Assembly (NCBI GenBank): GCA_028292825.1
Contig: JAQGLO010000144.1
Coordinates: 28,599 to 92,598, forward strand
Length of the DNA stretch: 64,000 nt
Direction: 5' to 3'
DNA from: Alphaproteobacteria bacterium
GTDB lineage: Bacteria > Pseudomonadota > Alphaproteobacteria > Micropepsales > Micropepsaceae
Shown: one piece after another, positions 45,724 to 54,284 of the stretch
Layout of the letters: each line of letters begins with the position of its first letter
Numbering within the stretch: position 1 is the first letter of the stretch
Notes under the pieces: generated by a model
What the model saw: only the letters and a program-made list of their open reading frames with translations
What the model was told of the DNA's origin: nothing
The model's database searches: none
Position numbers and translations under genes: made by a program

Positions 45724-47514
45724 CTATCTTGAACCATGTTCGGCATCTTCGATCATGAACTGGTTTTTCAGGAACGATCCAGGATCGCTCTGAACCCGCC
45801 GCAACCATTGATCGGCATTGATATCGCGTTGCACACGGACTGGCACGCCGCGGGCCGTGCCCTTCTGCTGGTTGCCTTGTGCGACAGCGCGGGATGCAGC
45901 CGTGCCCTGTGCGGTTTGCGGCGGCGTGTTTTCAGAACCGGCTTGCCGGGCCTGCGGCGCCTTGCCGGCGCCGTTCTGTGGTGATCCGGATTTCTGCTGG
46001 TTGGCTTGCTGGTTCTTTGCGGATTGCTTTTGCTGCTGCTTGTCCGGCGCGCCTTTGCCGCCGCGCTTGTCCTGGTCTTTTTTCTGGTCGGACTCTTTTT
46101 TCTTCTGCTTCTTGTCGGGTGGGTGAGCCAGCATCTCCCGGGCGATGGCCAGGTTGTGCAGGGCCGGCGCATCGTCGGGCCTTTGCTTCAGGACCTCTTC
46201 GTAGCTGCGGATCGCGTTTTCGGGCTGATACTGCATCAGCTGGGCATTGCCGAGATTATACAGCGCATTCAGATCGCCGCCCTTCTGGGCGAGCGACGCC
46301 TTGAACAAGGCCGCTGCCTGGGCATAGGCATGGGCCCGGTAGGCCGCGACCCCGCGGCGATAGGTGGTGTGAAACTTGGCCATGGCGGCTTTGTAATTGC
46401 CCTGATCATAGGCCGCCTTGGCCTGCTGATCCTGGTTGCGGAACAGTTCGGCGGGCGTCGCGGCGTTTGCCTGCCCGCCCGCCAGGAAAACCGACGCCAG
46501 CAAAATCATGGCCAGAAAGCCTGCGCCCTTCCTGAACCAGGGCAAAATCAGCAAGCCCAGAAGAAACGCAGGAATGTAGAAGCGCTCGTCCCATACCCGC
46601 ACTGTGTCCTGCCCTGCCTGCGCCTTGCCGTTCAGGGCTTCCACCCGGCCCAGGATGGCGCGGGTATCATCATCGGAATAATTCGCCTCGACATAAAAGC
46701 CGTGACCGGCAGCGGCAAGCATCTGCAGGCGACGGTCCTGGAGATGGGAGATCGCATCCTGGCCGTTGGCAAGCTTGAGCCAGCCGCCATCGCCGCCTGG
46801 TATGGGCGCGCCGGCGGTCGTGCCAATCCCCATGGCATAGATCGCAGCGCCGCCGGCCGCGCGTATGAGGCCGGCGATATCGTCTTCCTCGAAGCCGCCA
46901 TCGCTGATGACCAGGATGGATTTTCTGTCGCCCGGTTCGGCCTTCAACATCGCGGCCGCCATCGCCAGCGCCGGTCCGAGCCGGTCGCCCTGGAGCGTCA
47001 CCAGGGAGGTGTCCAGTGCCGGCAAAAGATTCCGGATCGTTCGAATGTCGTCGGTCAGCGGTGCCACCAGGTGCGGGACAGCCGCATAGGCCACCAGCCC
47101 GATCTGTTCCCCGCGGCGCATGTCCAGCACATTCTGGATTTCCTGGCGCGCCCGCGCCACACGGGACGGCTTGACGTCCTGGGCGTTCATGGTCTGGGAA
47201 AGATCCAGCACGATGACCAGATTCTGCGACGCGCGAAAGGTTTGCTGGTCGGTATAGCCCCAGCGGGGACCGGCCATCGCCACCGTCCCGCACAGCCATG
47301 CCGCGGCCCACAGCAACAATGGTGCCCAGCTTTTGCGGGCCGGCGCATTCCGGTTTCTTATCAGATGCGTCAGGAGATGAGGATCGACAAAGCGCTCAAG
47401 CAGCGCCGTTGAACCCGGCCGCCGGGAAAACAAGGCATGGAGCAACAGCATGATGGGGATCGCGAGAAGCCCCCACAACCACGCCGCCTGTGCGAATTGA
47501 AACTGGCTAGGCAA
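45724..47514 (-). CDS. batB: VWA-TPR fusion protein (BatB/BatC-like)
   Basis: This 596-residue protein has two N-terminal membrane helices, a VWA domain (about residues 90-280) with the metal-site motif DLSQTMNAQD (Thr in place of the last Ser of DxSxS), and another membrane pair near 315-350. TPR repeats follow (KAAYDQGNYKAAMAKFHTTY, ALYNLGNAQLMQYQPENAIR), then a long Lys/Gln-rich tail. In several bacteria the VWA part (BatB) and TPR part (BatC) are separate; here they are one chain. It overlaps the upstream VWA gene by 8 bp. The role is likely as a membrane scaffold that works with the MoxR ATPase, as in related systems. Confidence 0.86.
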   Translation of the reverse strand: MPSQFQFAQAAWLWGLLAIPIMLLLHALFSRRPGSTALLERFVDPHLLTHLIRNRNAPARKSWAPLLLWAAAWLCGTVAMAGPRWGYTDQQTFRASQNLVIVLDLSQTMNAQDVKPSRVARARQEIQNVLDMRRGEQIGLVAYAAVPHLVAPLTDDIRTIRNLLPALDTSLVTLQGDRLGPALAMAAAMLKAEPGDRKSILVISDGGFEEDDIAGLIRAAGGAAIYAMGIGTTAGAPIPGGDGGWLKLANGQDAISHLQDRRLQMLAAAGHGFYVEANYSDDDTRAILGRVEALNGKAQAGQDTVRVWDERFYIPAFLLGLLILPWFRKGAGFLAMILLASVFLAGGQANAATPAELFRNQDQQAKAAYDQGNYKAAMAKFHTTYRRGVAAYRAHAYAQAAALFKASLAQKGGDLNALYNLGNAQLMQYQPENAIRSYEEVLKQRPDDAPALHNLAIAREMLAHPPDKKQKKKESDQKKDQDKRGGKGAPDKQQQKQSAKNQQANQQKSGSPQNGAGKAPQARQAGSENTPPQTAQGTAASRAVAQGNQQKGTARGVPVRVQRDINADQWLRRVQSDPGSFLKNQFMIEDAEHGSR

Positions 47515-48511
47515 AGCGTGTCTTCCCCAGGATCGGCAACAAGGCCAGAGCCAGCAGCAGCGCCAGCGCAGCGCCGAGGGGATAGCGATAGAGTGGCTGG
47601 TAGATCAGATAGACCCGCGAGTCCGCGCGCGTCTTTTCCAGTGTGTTGATCTGGGCATAGACCTGTTGCAGCGCCTGGGTATCGCCGGCGCGAAAATAGC
47701 TGCCGCCGGTGGCGTCGGCGATTTTTTTCAGCAATCCTTCGTCCAGATCGAACTGCGCCATCACGGTCGCGCCGCTCTGGTCGGGAACCGATACCAGGCC
47801 GCGGGTGCCCACGCCGATGGTGTAGATCCGGATGCCGTATTCATGCGCCAGCCTGGCGGCTTCCAGCGGCGGGATGGTGCTGGCATTGTCGCCGCCATCG
47901 GTCAGCAGGATGATGACCCGTGATTTTTCCGGCCGGTCCCGCAGGTTGCCGACGGCCAGGCCGATGGCGTCTCCGATTGCCGTCTGGTCGCCCGCTTCGC
48001 CGGCCTGCGCATTGTCGAGCATTTTCTGCACCGACACGACATCGCGGGTGAGGGGCACATGCAGATAGGCGTTGGAGCCGAACAGGACCAGGCCGATGCG
48101 ATCGCCCTGCCGCTGGGCGACAAAGTCTTCGACGACCGACTTCACGACGTCCAGGCGGTCGACCTGCTGGTTGTCCTTCACATAGTCCAGCGCGCGCATG
48201 GATTGCGACAGATCGACCGCAAGCATCAGGTCGTAACCCTTGTCCTGAAACGGGGCCAGCTCGTCCACCAGCCGCGGACCCATCAAGGCGCCCGTCAGGC
48301 ACAGCCAGATCAGGCCAAGTATTATCAGTTGAAGCCGGTTGGAGGTCTCGCGCAGCTGCGGGGGAAACACGGCCTTGAGGCGTTCGATATGCGGAAACAA
48401 TATCTCCGGCGCGGGGCGCGCGCGCGCAGTTTTCGCGCCACATTGCCACCTTCGAACCAGGAACGGCGCCGCCAGCAACACGATCATCCAGGGCCAGGCA
48501 AAGGAAAACAC
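47507..48511 (-). CDS. batA: VWA-domain membrane protein (BatA-like)
   Basis: This 334-residue protein has an N-terminal membrane helix (FSFAWPWMIVLLAAPFLV), another near residue 65 and one at the C-terminus. In between is a VWA domain with the intact MIDAS motif DLSQSMRALD, later AGDQTAIGDAIG and LLTDGGDNAS. VWA domains bind a divalent metal and partner proteins. Its start directly abuts the DUF4381 gene stop, and its end overlaps the VWA-TPR gene, so translation is coupled. Together with MoxR it belongs to the AAA ATPase/VWA pairs that act on protein complexes at the membrane. Confidence 0.9.
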   Translation of the reverse strand: MFSFAWPWMIVLLAAPFLVRRWQCGAKTARARPAPEILFPHIERLKAVFPPQLRETSNRLQLIILGLIWLCLTGALMGPRLVDELAPFQDKGYDLMLAVDLSQSMRALDYVKDNQQVDRLDVVKSVVEDFVAQRQGDRIGLVLFGSNAYLHVPLTRDVVSVQKMLDNAQAGEAGDQTAIGDAIGLAVGNLRDRPEKSRVIILLTDGGDNASTIPPLEAARLAHEYGIRIYTIGVGTRGLVSVPDQSGATVMAQFDLDEGLLKKIADATGGSYFRAGDTQALQQVYAQINTLEKTRADSRVYLIYQPLYRYPLGAALALLLALALLPILGKTRFA

Positions 48512-48985
48512 CTAGCGCACCCACCTTTTGGCCGCATCGATCAGGCGTTTCAGGCTCTGGGCCGGATACTCGCGCCCCGCCGGCGCATAGGGGGCATCGA
48601 CCAGCAGCCGGCCCTGGCTGGCCCAGTCAAAGCCGCGCGGATCCTTCGAGGTCAGCCAGCCCAGCCACGCCTTGCCCTCCAGCCCCGCACATTCGGCGCG
48701 CGAGGAACGGCGCATCGCGATCCGGCGCAGCAAGGCGGACAGTGCCGCTGCAATCTGCTGCGCATCGCCCCCGGGCAATTGGTCTTCCAGTGCGTCCAGC
48801 GCCCGCCGCGCATCGCCTTTCCAGCTTCGCCAATAGGCCCGCCGCCGCCAATAAAGCACCACAGCCGCTGACAGAATCGCCGCGATCAGCGCCCACCAGC
48901 CCGGCGCCAGGGGCCACCAGCTGATATAATCCAGGCCCGCAATATCATCGAGCTGCGCCAGCAGGTCGGGCGGAGCGGTCTTCAC
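48512..48985 (-). CDS. DUF4381 family membrane protein
   Basis: This 157-residue protein has one membrane helix (APGWWALIAAILSAAVVLYW) after a short N-terminal segment PPDLLAQLDDIAGLDYISWW. A basic helical cytoplasmic part follows with ALSALLRRIAMRR, CAGLEGKAWLGWL and a C-terminal RLIDAAKRWVR. This is the known DUF4381 pattern, found in most moxR-bat operons between the DUF58 and VWA genes. It overlaps the DUF58 stop by 4 bp. Function unknown; an adaptor between membrane and DUF58/VWA partners is only a guess. Confidence 0.87.
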   Translation of the reverse strand: MKTAPPDLLAQLDDIAGLDYISWWPLAPGWWALIAAILSAAVVLYWRRRAYWRSWKGDARRALDALEDQLPGGDAQQIAAALSALLRRIAMRRSSRAECAGLEGKAWLGWLTSKDPRGFDWASQGRLLVDAPYAPAGREYPAQSLKRLIDAAKRWVR

Positions 48986-49887
48986 CGCTTGTCCCGCTTG
49001 ATGTTCAGGCGGCGCAGGCCCGGCAGCAATTCATCATAGACATCCTTGTCCGTATGCAGGTCGACAATGCCGATTCCCTTGCGCGCCGCGATCTCTTCCA
49101 GCCGCGTGCGGTTTTCCTGCCATTGCCGCGCATAGGCCGCGCGCCCAGCCGGATTGTCGGTGTCGAGGGTGAGCGTGTGCCCCGCAGTGTCGCTGAAGAT
49201 CACGGTTTCCATCGGCGGGATTTCGCGGTCGGCCGGATCGTTGATGGCGATCAGAACGACGTCACACTTGCGGCGCATGTCGCCCAGGCGTTTTTCCAGC
49301 ATGTCCGTCGCGTCCTGGAAATCGGCGATCAGCAGGACGAGCGCGCCCCTGGGGACCAGCGGCTCCAGGTATTTCAGCGCGACATCCGGCGCCACCGGGA
49401 CATCCTGCGCCGGTTCACTCAGCAGCTTGAGCGTCTGCCACAGCGCCTGGCGGGAACGCGTCGGCCGGAAATAGGCAATGCCGTCCGCCCCGCCGAACAC
49501 CAGGCAACCGACGCGATCGCTGCTGCCATTGGCTTGCCAGCCCAGCAGTGCCGCGGCCCGCGCCGCCTGCACGGATTTGAAGGTTCCGCGGGTGCCGAAA
49601 CGCATGGCGGCGTTCGCATCGATGCACAGAAGGACGGTGCGCTCCCGCTCTTCGGTGAAGACCTTGATGTGCGGCTTGTTCGTGCGCGCGGTGACGCGCC
49701 AGTCGATGCTGCGGATATCGTCGCCAAAGCGGTAGTCCCGCACCTCATGGAATGCCAGGCCCTGGCCGCGGAACGGCGAGGCGTAATTGCCGGACGTCGC
49801 CGCCCAGGAGCGCTGCCCGGATACCAGTTGCAGGCGCGACGCCTTGGTACCCAGCGACACAAGCTCGTGGAAGTCGGGATACAGCAT
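48982..49887 (-). CDS. DUF58 domain protein
   Basis: This 301-residue protein has the DUF58 hallmarks: SGQRSWAATSGNYASPFRGQ, then FHEVRDYRFGDDIRSIDWRV near residue 50, followed by a VWA-like core (TVLLCIDANAAMRF, GALVLLIADFQD). It has no clear membrane helix, so it is probably cytoplasmic or peripheral. It lies 12 bp after moxR and overlaps DUF4381, in the usual operon order. DUF58 proteins accompany MoxR ATPases, and a role as substrate adaptor is suggested but not shown. Confidence 0.9.
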   Translation of the reverse strand: MLYPDFHELVSLGTKASRLQLVSGQRSWAATSGNYASPFRGQGLAFHEVRDYRFGDDIRSIDWRVTARTNKPHIKVFTEERERTVLLCIDANAAMRFGTRGTFKSVQAARAAALLGWQANGSSDRVGCLVFGGADGIAYFRPTRSRQALWQTLKLLSEPAQDVPVAPDVALKYLEPLVPRGALVLLIADFQDATDMLEKRLGDMRRKCDVVLIAINDPADREIPPMETVIFSDTAGHTLTLDTDNPAGRAAYARQWQENRTRLEEIAARKGIGIVDLHTDKDVYDELLPGLRRLNIKRDKR

Positions 49888-49899
49888 CGACGATGTTCC

Positions 49900-50925
49900 T
49901 TACGGCACCGCCACGACAGCCAGGAGCCGCTGGACGATCTCGCCGCGCGAAACATTCTCGGACTCCGCCTCGAAGGACGGCATGATGCGGTGGCGCAGGA
50001 TGTCGGGTGCCACCGTCTGGATATGGTGCGGCGAGACAAAGTCGCAGCCCTCCAGCCACGCCAATGCCCTGGCGCAGCGCAGCAGGGCCAATGTCGCGCG
50101 CGGCGAAGCCCCGTGCCGGATCCAGCCGGCCAGCTTCGCATCGTAATCCAGCGGGGTGCGTGTCGCGCTCACCAGCGACACGACATACTGCTTCAGTTTC
50201 TCGTCGACGTGAATGTCCGCGCAGGCGCGCCGCGCGGCGAACAGTTCCGCCTGGGTGCTGACCGGGGCCGGCACATTCGGGGAGGTTTTCCCGCGCCGGT
50301 TCTCGTCATAATCGAGGATCTTGCGTTCTTCTTCCGGCGTGGGATACCCCACGATCGTGTACATCAGGAAGCGGTCAAGCTGGGCTTCCGGCAGATTGTA
50401 GGTGCCTTCCTGCTCGATGGGATTCTGTGTTGCCAGCACCATGTAAAGCTCTGGCAGCTTGTAGGTATGGTGGCCGACTGTGACCTGCTTTTCCTCCATC
50501 GCCTCGAGCAATGCCGACTGCACCTTTGCCGGGGCGCGGTTGATTTCGTCCGCCATGACAATGTTGTTGAAGATGGGTCCGCGGCGGAACGTGAAGTCGC
50601 TCTTCTCGTGCACGTAGATCTCGGTGCCGATCAGGTCCGAGGGCAGCAGGTCCGGCGTGAACTGCACACGATGGAAATCGCCTTCCACGCCCTCCGCCAG
50701 CGCCTTGGCCGCGGTGGTCTTGGCCAGGCCCGGCATGCCCTCGATCAGAATATGCCCGTCACACAGCAGGCATATCAGCATGTTGCGGATCAGCGCATGC
50801 TGGCCGATGATGCGTTCGCCGATCACCTTTTGCAGATTGGCGAGTTTGCGATGCGCCTGAACCGGCGCGTCGCCCGGCGCGCCTTGCAGGGCGGTTTGCG
50901 GTGACGGCGCCGATGAAACTGACAT
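49900..50925 (-). CDS. moxR: MoxR-family AAA+ ATPase
   Basis: This 341-residue ATPase has a Walker A motif GMPGLAKTTAAKAL near residue 60-75, a Walker B/sensor segment VMADEINRAPAKVQSALLEA, sensor 1 LATQNPIEQEGTYNLPEAQL, and a C-terminal lid domain with ASPRATLALLRCARALAWLE. MoxR proteins act as chaperone-like ATPases with VWA partners. It is the first gene of the operon moxR-DUF58-DUF4381-VWA-VWA/TPR-batD. A perfect CRP-like palindrome lies 38-53 bases upstream of the start codon. Confidence 0.93.
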   Translation of the reverse strand: MSVSSAPSPQTALQGAPGDAPVQAHRKLANLQKVIGERIIGQHALIRNMLICLLCDGHILIEGMPGLAKTTAAKALAEGVEGDFHRVQFTPDLLPSDLIGTEIYVHEKSDFTFRRGPIFNNIVMADEINRAPAKVQSALLEAMEEKQVTVGHHTYKLPELYMVLATQNPIEQEGTYNLPEAQLDRFLMYTIVGYPTPEEERKILDYDENRRGKTSPNVPAPVSTQAELFAARRACADIHVDEKLKQYVVSLVSATRTPLDYDAKLAGWIRHGASPRATLALLRCARALAWLEGCDFVSPHHIQTVAPDILRHRIMPSFEAESENVSRGEIVQRLLAVVAVP

Positions 50926-50962
50926 CTGGGTAATGTTCCGAAACGACTGGCATGGGAGCGGC

Positions 50963-50978
50963 CTGTGATGTCGATCAC
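50963..50978. promoter_or_regulatory. CRP/FNR-like operator upstream of moxR
   Basis: TGTGATGTCGATCACA matches the CRP consensus TGTGA-N6-TCACA exactly in both half-sites. It lies 38 bases upstream of the moxR start and well after the end of the next gene (SDR stop at 51171). It probably controls the moxR-bat operon; which CRP/FNR-family protein binds is unknown. Confidence 0.55.
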
Positions 50979-51170
50979 AGTCACAATAAGGCCTTGCGGC
51001 ACATGCCTACTGTACCCGTAACGATAGCTGGGCAATAGACCAAACTGCAGGCATGGTCGCCTGGCTGGCTTGCGGTTCCATCGCGGTCCGTTGCCGATCA
51101 CACCGCGCCGATGAATTCGGGTTCATGTGCTGGAACGTGGATATCAGGTGCTCGCCTGGCGGCGCGTCGT

Positions 51171-52106
51171 TCAGCGGGGCAGCCAGGCGACGCCGGTCAG
51201 GTGTTCGGTTTCAGACCAGAGGCGTTTGGCGAGCGTGATGTCTTTTGCGGCCGCCGGAATGGTCGCGGGCCCGGGCGGGCCCTTCAGTTCCTGAAAGCCA
51301 CCGGGGCCATAATATCCACCGCCCGTTGCTTGCGGCGCCACGGCGGCAAACAGGGTCGGCAGCGCGCCATGTGCGGCATCCTGCGAGAGAATGGGCGCCA
51401 GGGCTGCCGACAGAAAACGCATGACAAATCCCGCCAGGTTCGCCTGCAGGTTGGTGACAGCATAGCCGGGATGTGCGGCGGTACTGAGGATCGGCGAGCC
51501 GGCGGCGGTAAGGCGGCGCTGCAATTCCAGGGCGAAGATCAGGTCGGCAAGTTTGGATTGGGAGTAGGCGCCCCACATCGGCTTGTAGACGCGCTCCGCC
51601 TGCAGATTGTCGAAAACGATCCTGCCGAAATTCGCTGCGCTGCTGGCGACGGTCACGACCCGCGTGCCGGGCTGCGGTTTCAAATGCGCAAACAGCAGCG
51701 CGGTGAGGGCGAAGGGCCCCAAATAGTTGGTTGCGAACTGACGCTCGAACCCATCGACGGTCAGTTCGCGTGTCGGCAGCGCCATGACCCCCGCATTGTT
51801 GATGAGCAGGTCCAGCGACGAACCCGGGAACCGCTCGGAAAAGAAAGCGGCAAAGTTGCGGACGCTGGCGAGCGAGGCAAGATCGAGGATGGCCGGCGTG
51901 AGGATGGCGCCGGGCACTTCGGCCCGGATGCGTTTTATGGCGTCGGCCGCTTTGGCTTCGCTGCGCGCGGGAAGGATGACCTCGGCGCCGTGGCGGGCAA
52001 GTTCAAGGGCGGCATGGAAACCGATCCCGGAGTTGCCGCCGGTGATCAATACGCGGCGCCCGGCCTGGGAGGGGATTTTGCCGGCAGTCCAATTTGTGTT
52101 TGTCAT
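51171..52106 (-). CDS. Short-chain dehydrogenase/reductase (retinol dehydrogenase-like)
   Basis: This 311-residue SDR has the Rossmann motif TGGNSGIGFHAALELARHG near residues 21-39, NNAGVM after strand 4, a catalytic Ser region (VVTVASSAA) and the YxxxK motif in YSQSKLADL. It is longer than classical SDRs and resembles the WW-oxidoreductase/retinol dehydrogenase branch, which reduces or oxidises carbonyls or alcohols with NADP(H). It is divergent from the HxlR regulator at 52182, with only 75 bp between the starts, so HxlR probably controls it. Substrate unknown. Confidence 0.88.
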   Translation of the reverse strand: MTNTNWTAGKIPSQAGRRVLITGGNSGIGFHAALELARHGAEVILPARSEAKAADAIKRIRAEVPGAILTPAILDLASLASVRNFAAFFSERFPGSSLDLLINNAGVMALPTRELTVDGFERQFATNYLGPFALTALLFAHLKPQPGTRVVTVASSAANFGRIVFDNLQAERVYKPMWGAYSQSKLADLIFALELQRRLTAAGSPILSTAAHPGYAVTNLQANLAGFVMRFLSAALAPILSQDAAHGALPTLFAAVAPQATGGGYYGPGGFQELKGPPGPATIPAAAKDITLAKRLWSETEHLTGVAWLPR

Positions 52107-52166
52107 GGACTCAAGGTTGCGCCGCCAGTATCCTTTTGCAAGAAGGCACCTTTCCAGCGTGTACGC

Positions 52167-52176
52167 ACCTTAAGGT
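52167..52176. promoter_or_regulatory. Palindrome in the SDR/HxlR divergent promoter
   Basis: ACCTTAAGGT is a perfect 10-bp palindrome that overlaps the likely ribosome-binding site (AAGG) of the HxlR gene. It is a candidate HxlR operator giving autorepression and control of the divergent SDR gene. Short palindromes can arise by chance. Confidence 0.3.
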
Positions 52177-52181
52177 AACCA

Positions 52182-52580
52182 ATGGCCAAATCCGGTCTTC
52201 TGGAAACATGTGACGCCCTCTGCGAGACGTTGACGGACGCGGAAGACGCCCTGACCCGGGAAATTGTCACGCGTCTTGCGGACAAATGGTCCCTCTGGAC
52301 CCTGAGCGTTCTGGCTGGGGCTGCCGGGCCGATGCGTTTCTCGCGCGTCATGGACCAGGTCGAGGGGATCAGCCAGAAATCGCTGACCAAGGCGCTGCGA
52401 CAGCTGGAGCGGGACGGCCTGGTCACCCGAAAGATGTTCGCGGAGGTGCCGCCGCGGGTCGAATATGCGATCACGCCAATCGGTATCGAGATGCTGGAAC
52501 AGGTGGCGCCGCTTTGGACATGGGCGGCAAAGAGTGTGCACCGGTTTCAGGCGGCTCGTGCGAAGTTTGACGGCGGGTAA
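52182..52580 (+). CDS. HxlR-family transcriptional regulator
   Basis: This 132-residue winged-helix regulator has the HxlR pattern: early Cys (LLETCDALCETL), RLADKWSLWTLSVLAGA, MRFSRVMDQVEGISQKSLTK, ALRQLERDGLVTRKMF and VEYAITPIGIEML. HxlR/MarR-like proteins often sense reactive carbonyls or quinones through an N-terminal Cys; two Cys are present here. It is divergent from one SDR gene and 62 bp upstream of another, so it probably governs a reductive detoxification pair. Confidence 0.9.
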   Translation: MAKSGLLETCDALCETLTDAEDALTREIVTRLADKWSLWTLSVLAGAAGPMRFSRVMDQVEGISQKSLTKALRQLERDGLVTRKMFAEVPPRVEYAITPIGIEMLEQVAPLWTWAAKSVHRFQAARAKFDGG

Positions 52581-52642
52581 TTGCAGACCGGAAGGCGCAG
52601 GCCGGTGACCCGTCCGGCGGCTTTCATATCAGGAGAGTTCTC

Positions 52643-53434
52643 ATGGATCTTCAACTCAACGGCAAGCTCGCCCTGGTCAGCGGAAGCACGGCCGGCATCG
52701 GCTTTGCAATCGCAAGGGCGCTGGCGGCGGAAGGCGCCCATGTCATCGTCAATGGCCGGTCCCAAAAGGCGGTCGATGAAGCGGTCCTGACGCTCAAGGG
52801 CGATACCGGCGGTACGCTTTTGGGATTTGCCGGCGACCTCAGCCAGGCTTCGGTGGCGGAGGCACTCGCCAAGGATCATCCCAATGTGGAAATCCTGGTC
52901 AACAATCTGGGCATTTTCGAGCCCAAGCCGTTCGAGGACATCCCCGACGAAGACTGGGTTCGCTTCTTCGAAGCCAATGTCCTGAGCGGCGTGCGTCTCG
53001 CGCGCCTGTATCTTCCGGCCATGCGCAAGGCTGATTGGGGGCGCATCATCTTCATATCGAGCGAAAGCGCCGTCCAGATTCCCCAGGAAATGATCCATTA
53101 CGGCATGACCAAGACCGCGCAAGTGGCGGTTGCCCGGGGCCTGGCCGAAGCGATGGCCGGCACCGGCATCACCGTCAACTCAATCCTGCCTGGTCCGACC
53201 CGGTCCAGGGGCGTTGAGGATTTCGTGGACGCACTCGCCAGGAAGGAAGGCAAGTCCTTTGCGGAGTTCGAGAAGGAGTTCTTCGAGAAAGTCCGGCCGA
53301 CCTCGCTGATCAGGCGATTTGCGACGCCCGAAGAAGTCGCGGCCATGGTCGCCTATGTGGCGAGCCCGCTGGCATCCGCAACGACAGGCGCAGCGCTGCG
53401 TGTTGATGGCGGGGTCATCAAGGCCGCGCTTTGA
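52643..53434 (+). CDS. SDR family oxidoreductase (FabG-like)
   Basis: This 263-residue protein has the classical SDR features: SGSTAGIGFAIARALAAEGA for cofactor binding, NNLGIF, a catalytic Ser in FISSESAVQ, YGMTK as the YxxxK motif, and a C-terminal GAALRVDGG. Asn in VNGRS after strand 2 suggests NADPH preference, though this is weak evidence. AGGAGA lies before the ATG. It follows the HxlR gene on the same strand and probably shares its control. Specific substrate not identified. Confidence 0.9.
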   Translation: MDLQLNGKLALVSGSTAGIGFAIARALAAEGAHVIVNGRSQKAVDEAVLTLKGDTGGTLLGFAGDLSQASVAEALAKDHPNVEILVNNLGIFEPKPFEDIPDEDWVRFFEANVLSGVRLARLYLPAMRKADWGRIIFISSESAVQIPQEMIHYGMTKTAQVAVARGLAEAMAGTGITVNSILPGPTRSRGVEDFVDALARKEGKSFAEFEKEFFEKVRPTSLIRRFATPEEVAAMVAYVASPLASATTGAALRVDGGVIKAAL

Positions 53435-53608
53435 GCGGCAACGGGCATGCGTGTCGGATGCTGCATTGCGAGATGATGCTCGACCGCATGGCCATCCTGT
53501 TGCACGAACCGGAATGAAATCAACGGCTTTGGGCTGGGTACGCACGGTCCCGCTTGCAAAATTGCCCGATATTTCCGCAAAAAAAGAATCCATACCGCTT
53601 TTCCTGCT

Positions 53609-53635
53609 GGAAAACGTCCTAGTTTAATAAGTCTA
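53609..53635 (+). promoter_or_regulatory. Candidate ECF-type promoter before the sigma gene
   Basis: GGAAA (53609-53613) and GTCTA (53631-53635) are 17 bases apart in an AT-rich stretch about 75 bases before the sigma factor start. The arrangement resembles FecI/ECF promoters and would allow autoregulation. Not tested. Confidence 0.3.
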
Positions 53636-53708
53636 CGCGCATGTCTGAAAAAAGAAGGGGCGGCCCCAGGCGGGCAAAGCTCCGGATCAGGAGAAATGTC
53701 GGGGGCAG

Positions 53709-54284
53709 ATGGGGGAGCGTTCAATTGATGAGTGGTTCATGCAAGAAGCCCTTCCCCTCGCGCCCATGCTGTCGCGCTTTTTGCTGCGCAATCGCTGCAA
53801 TGCGGTCGAAGTCGCCGATCTGAGCCAGGAATCCTTTGCACGTCTCTATGAGTCGGCCCAGCGCGAGCGGCCGGCCATGGTGAAGCCGTTTCTGTTCCAG
53901 ATCGCGCGCAACCTCATGATTGACCGCCTGCGCAAGCAGAGCGTGGTTTCCCTTGAAGTCATGACGGAATTCGACTGGCTGAATATACCGGATGACAAAC
54001 CATCATCCGAGCGGGCACTGGAGGGCCGGCAGGAGTTGCGGCTGCTCCAGGCCGCGCTCGACGACCTGCCGCCGCGGTGCCGCCAGGTGGTCATGATGCG
54101 CAGGATTGAAGGACTTTCCCAAAAGGAGGTGGCGGAGCGGCTGGGTATCTCGATCGATACGGTCCAGACGCAAATCGCCAAGGCCATGCGCCTTCTGACC
54201 CAGGCAATGGCCGGCCGCCGCGGGGCGGTCACGACGGAAGCGCGCCGTTACAATCTTGTCAGGAAGCCTCGTGATGTCGGCTGA
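53709..54284 (+). CDS. ECF sigma factor (FecI-like)
   Basis: This 191-residue sigma factor has region 2 near residues 15-80 (LRNRCNAVEVADLSQESFAR, FLFQIARNLMIDRLRKQ) and region 4 near 110-165 (LPPRCRQVVMMRRIEGLSQK, VAERLGISIDTVQTQIAKAM). ATG 53709 has GGGGGC upstream. It overlaps the downstream fecR start by 11 bp, a classical FecIR pair, and the STN receptor follows, so this set forms a complete cell-surface signalling unit. It probably activates the receptors at 55273 and possibly 58761. Confidence 0.92.
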   Translation: MGERSIDEWFMQEALPLAPMLSRFLLRNRCNAVEVADLSQESFARLYESAQRERPAMVKPFLFQIARNLMIDRLRKQSVVSLEVMTEFDWLNIPDDKPSSERALEGRQELRLLQAALDDLPPRCRQVVMMRRIEGLSQKEVAERLGISIDTVQTQIAKAMRLLTQAMAGRRGAVTTEARRYNLVRKPRDVG

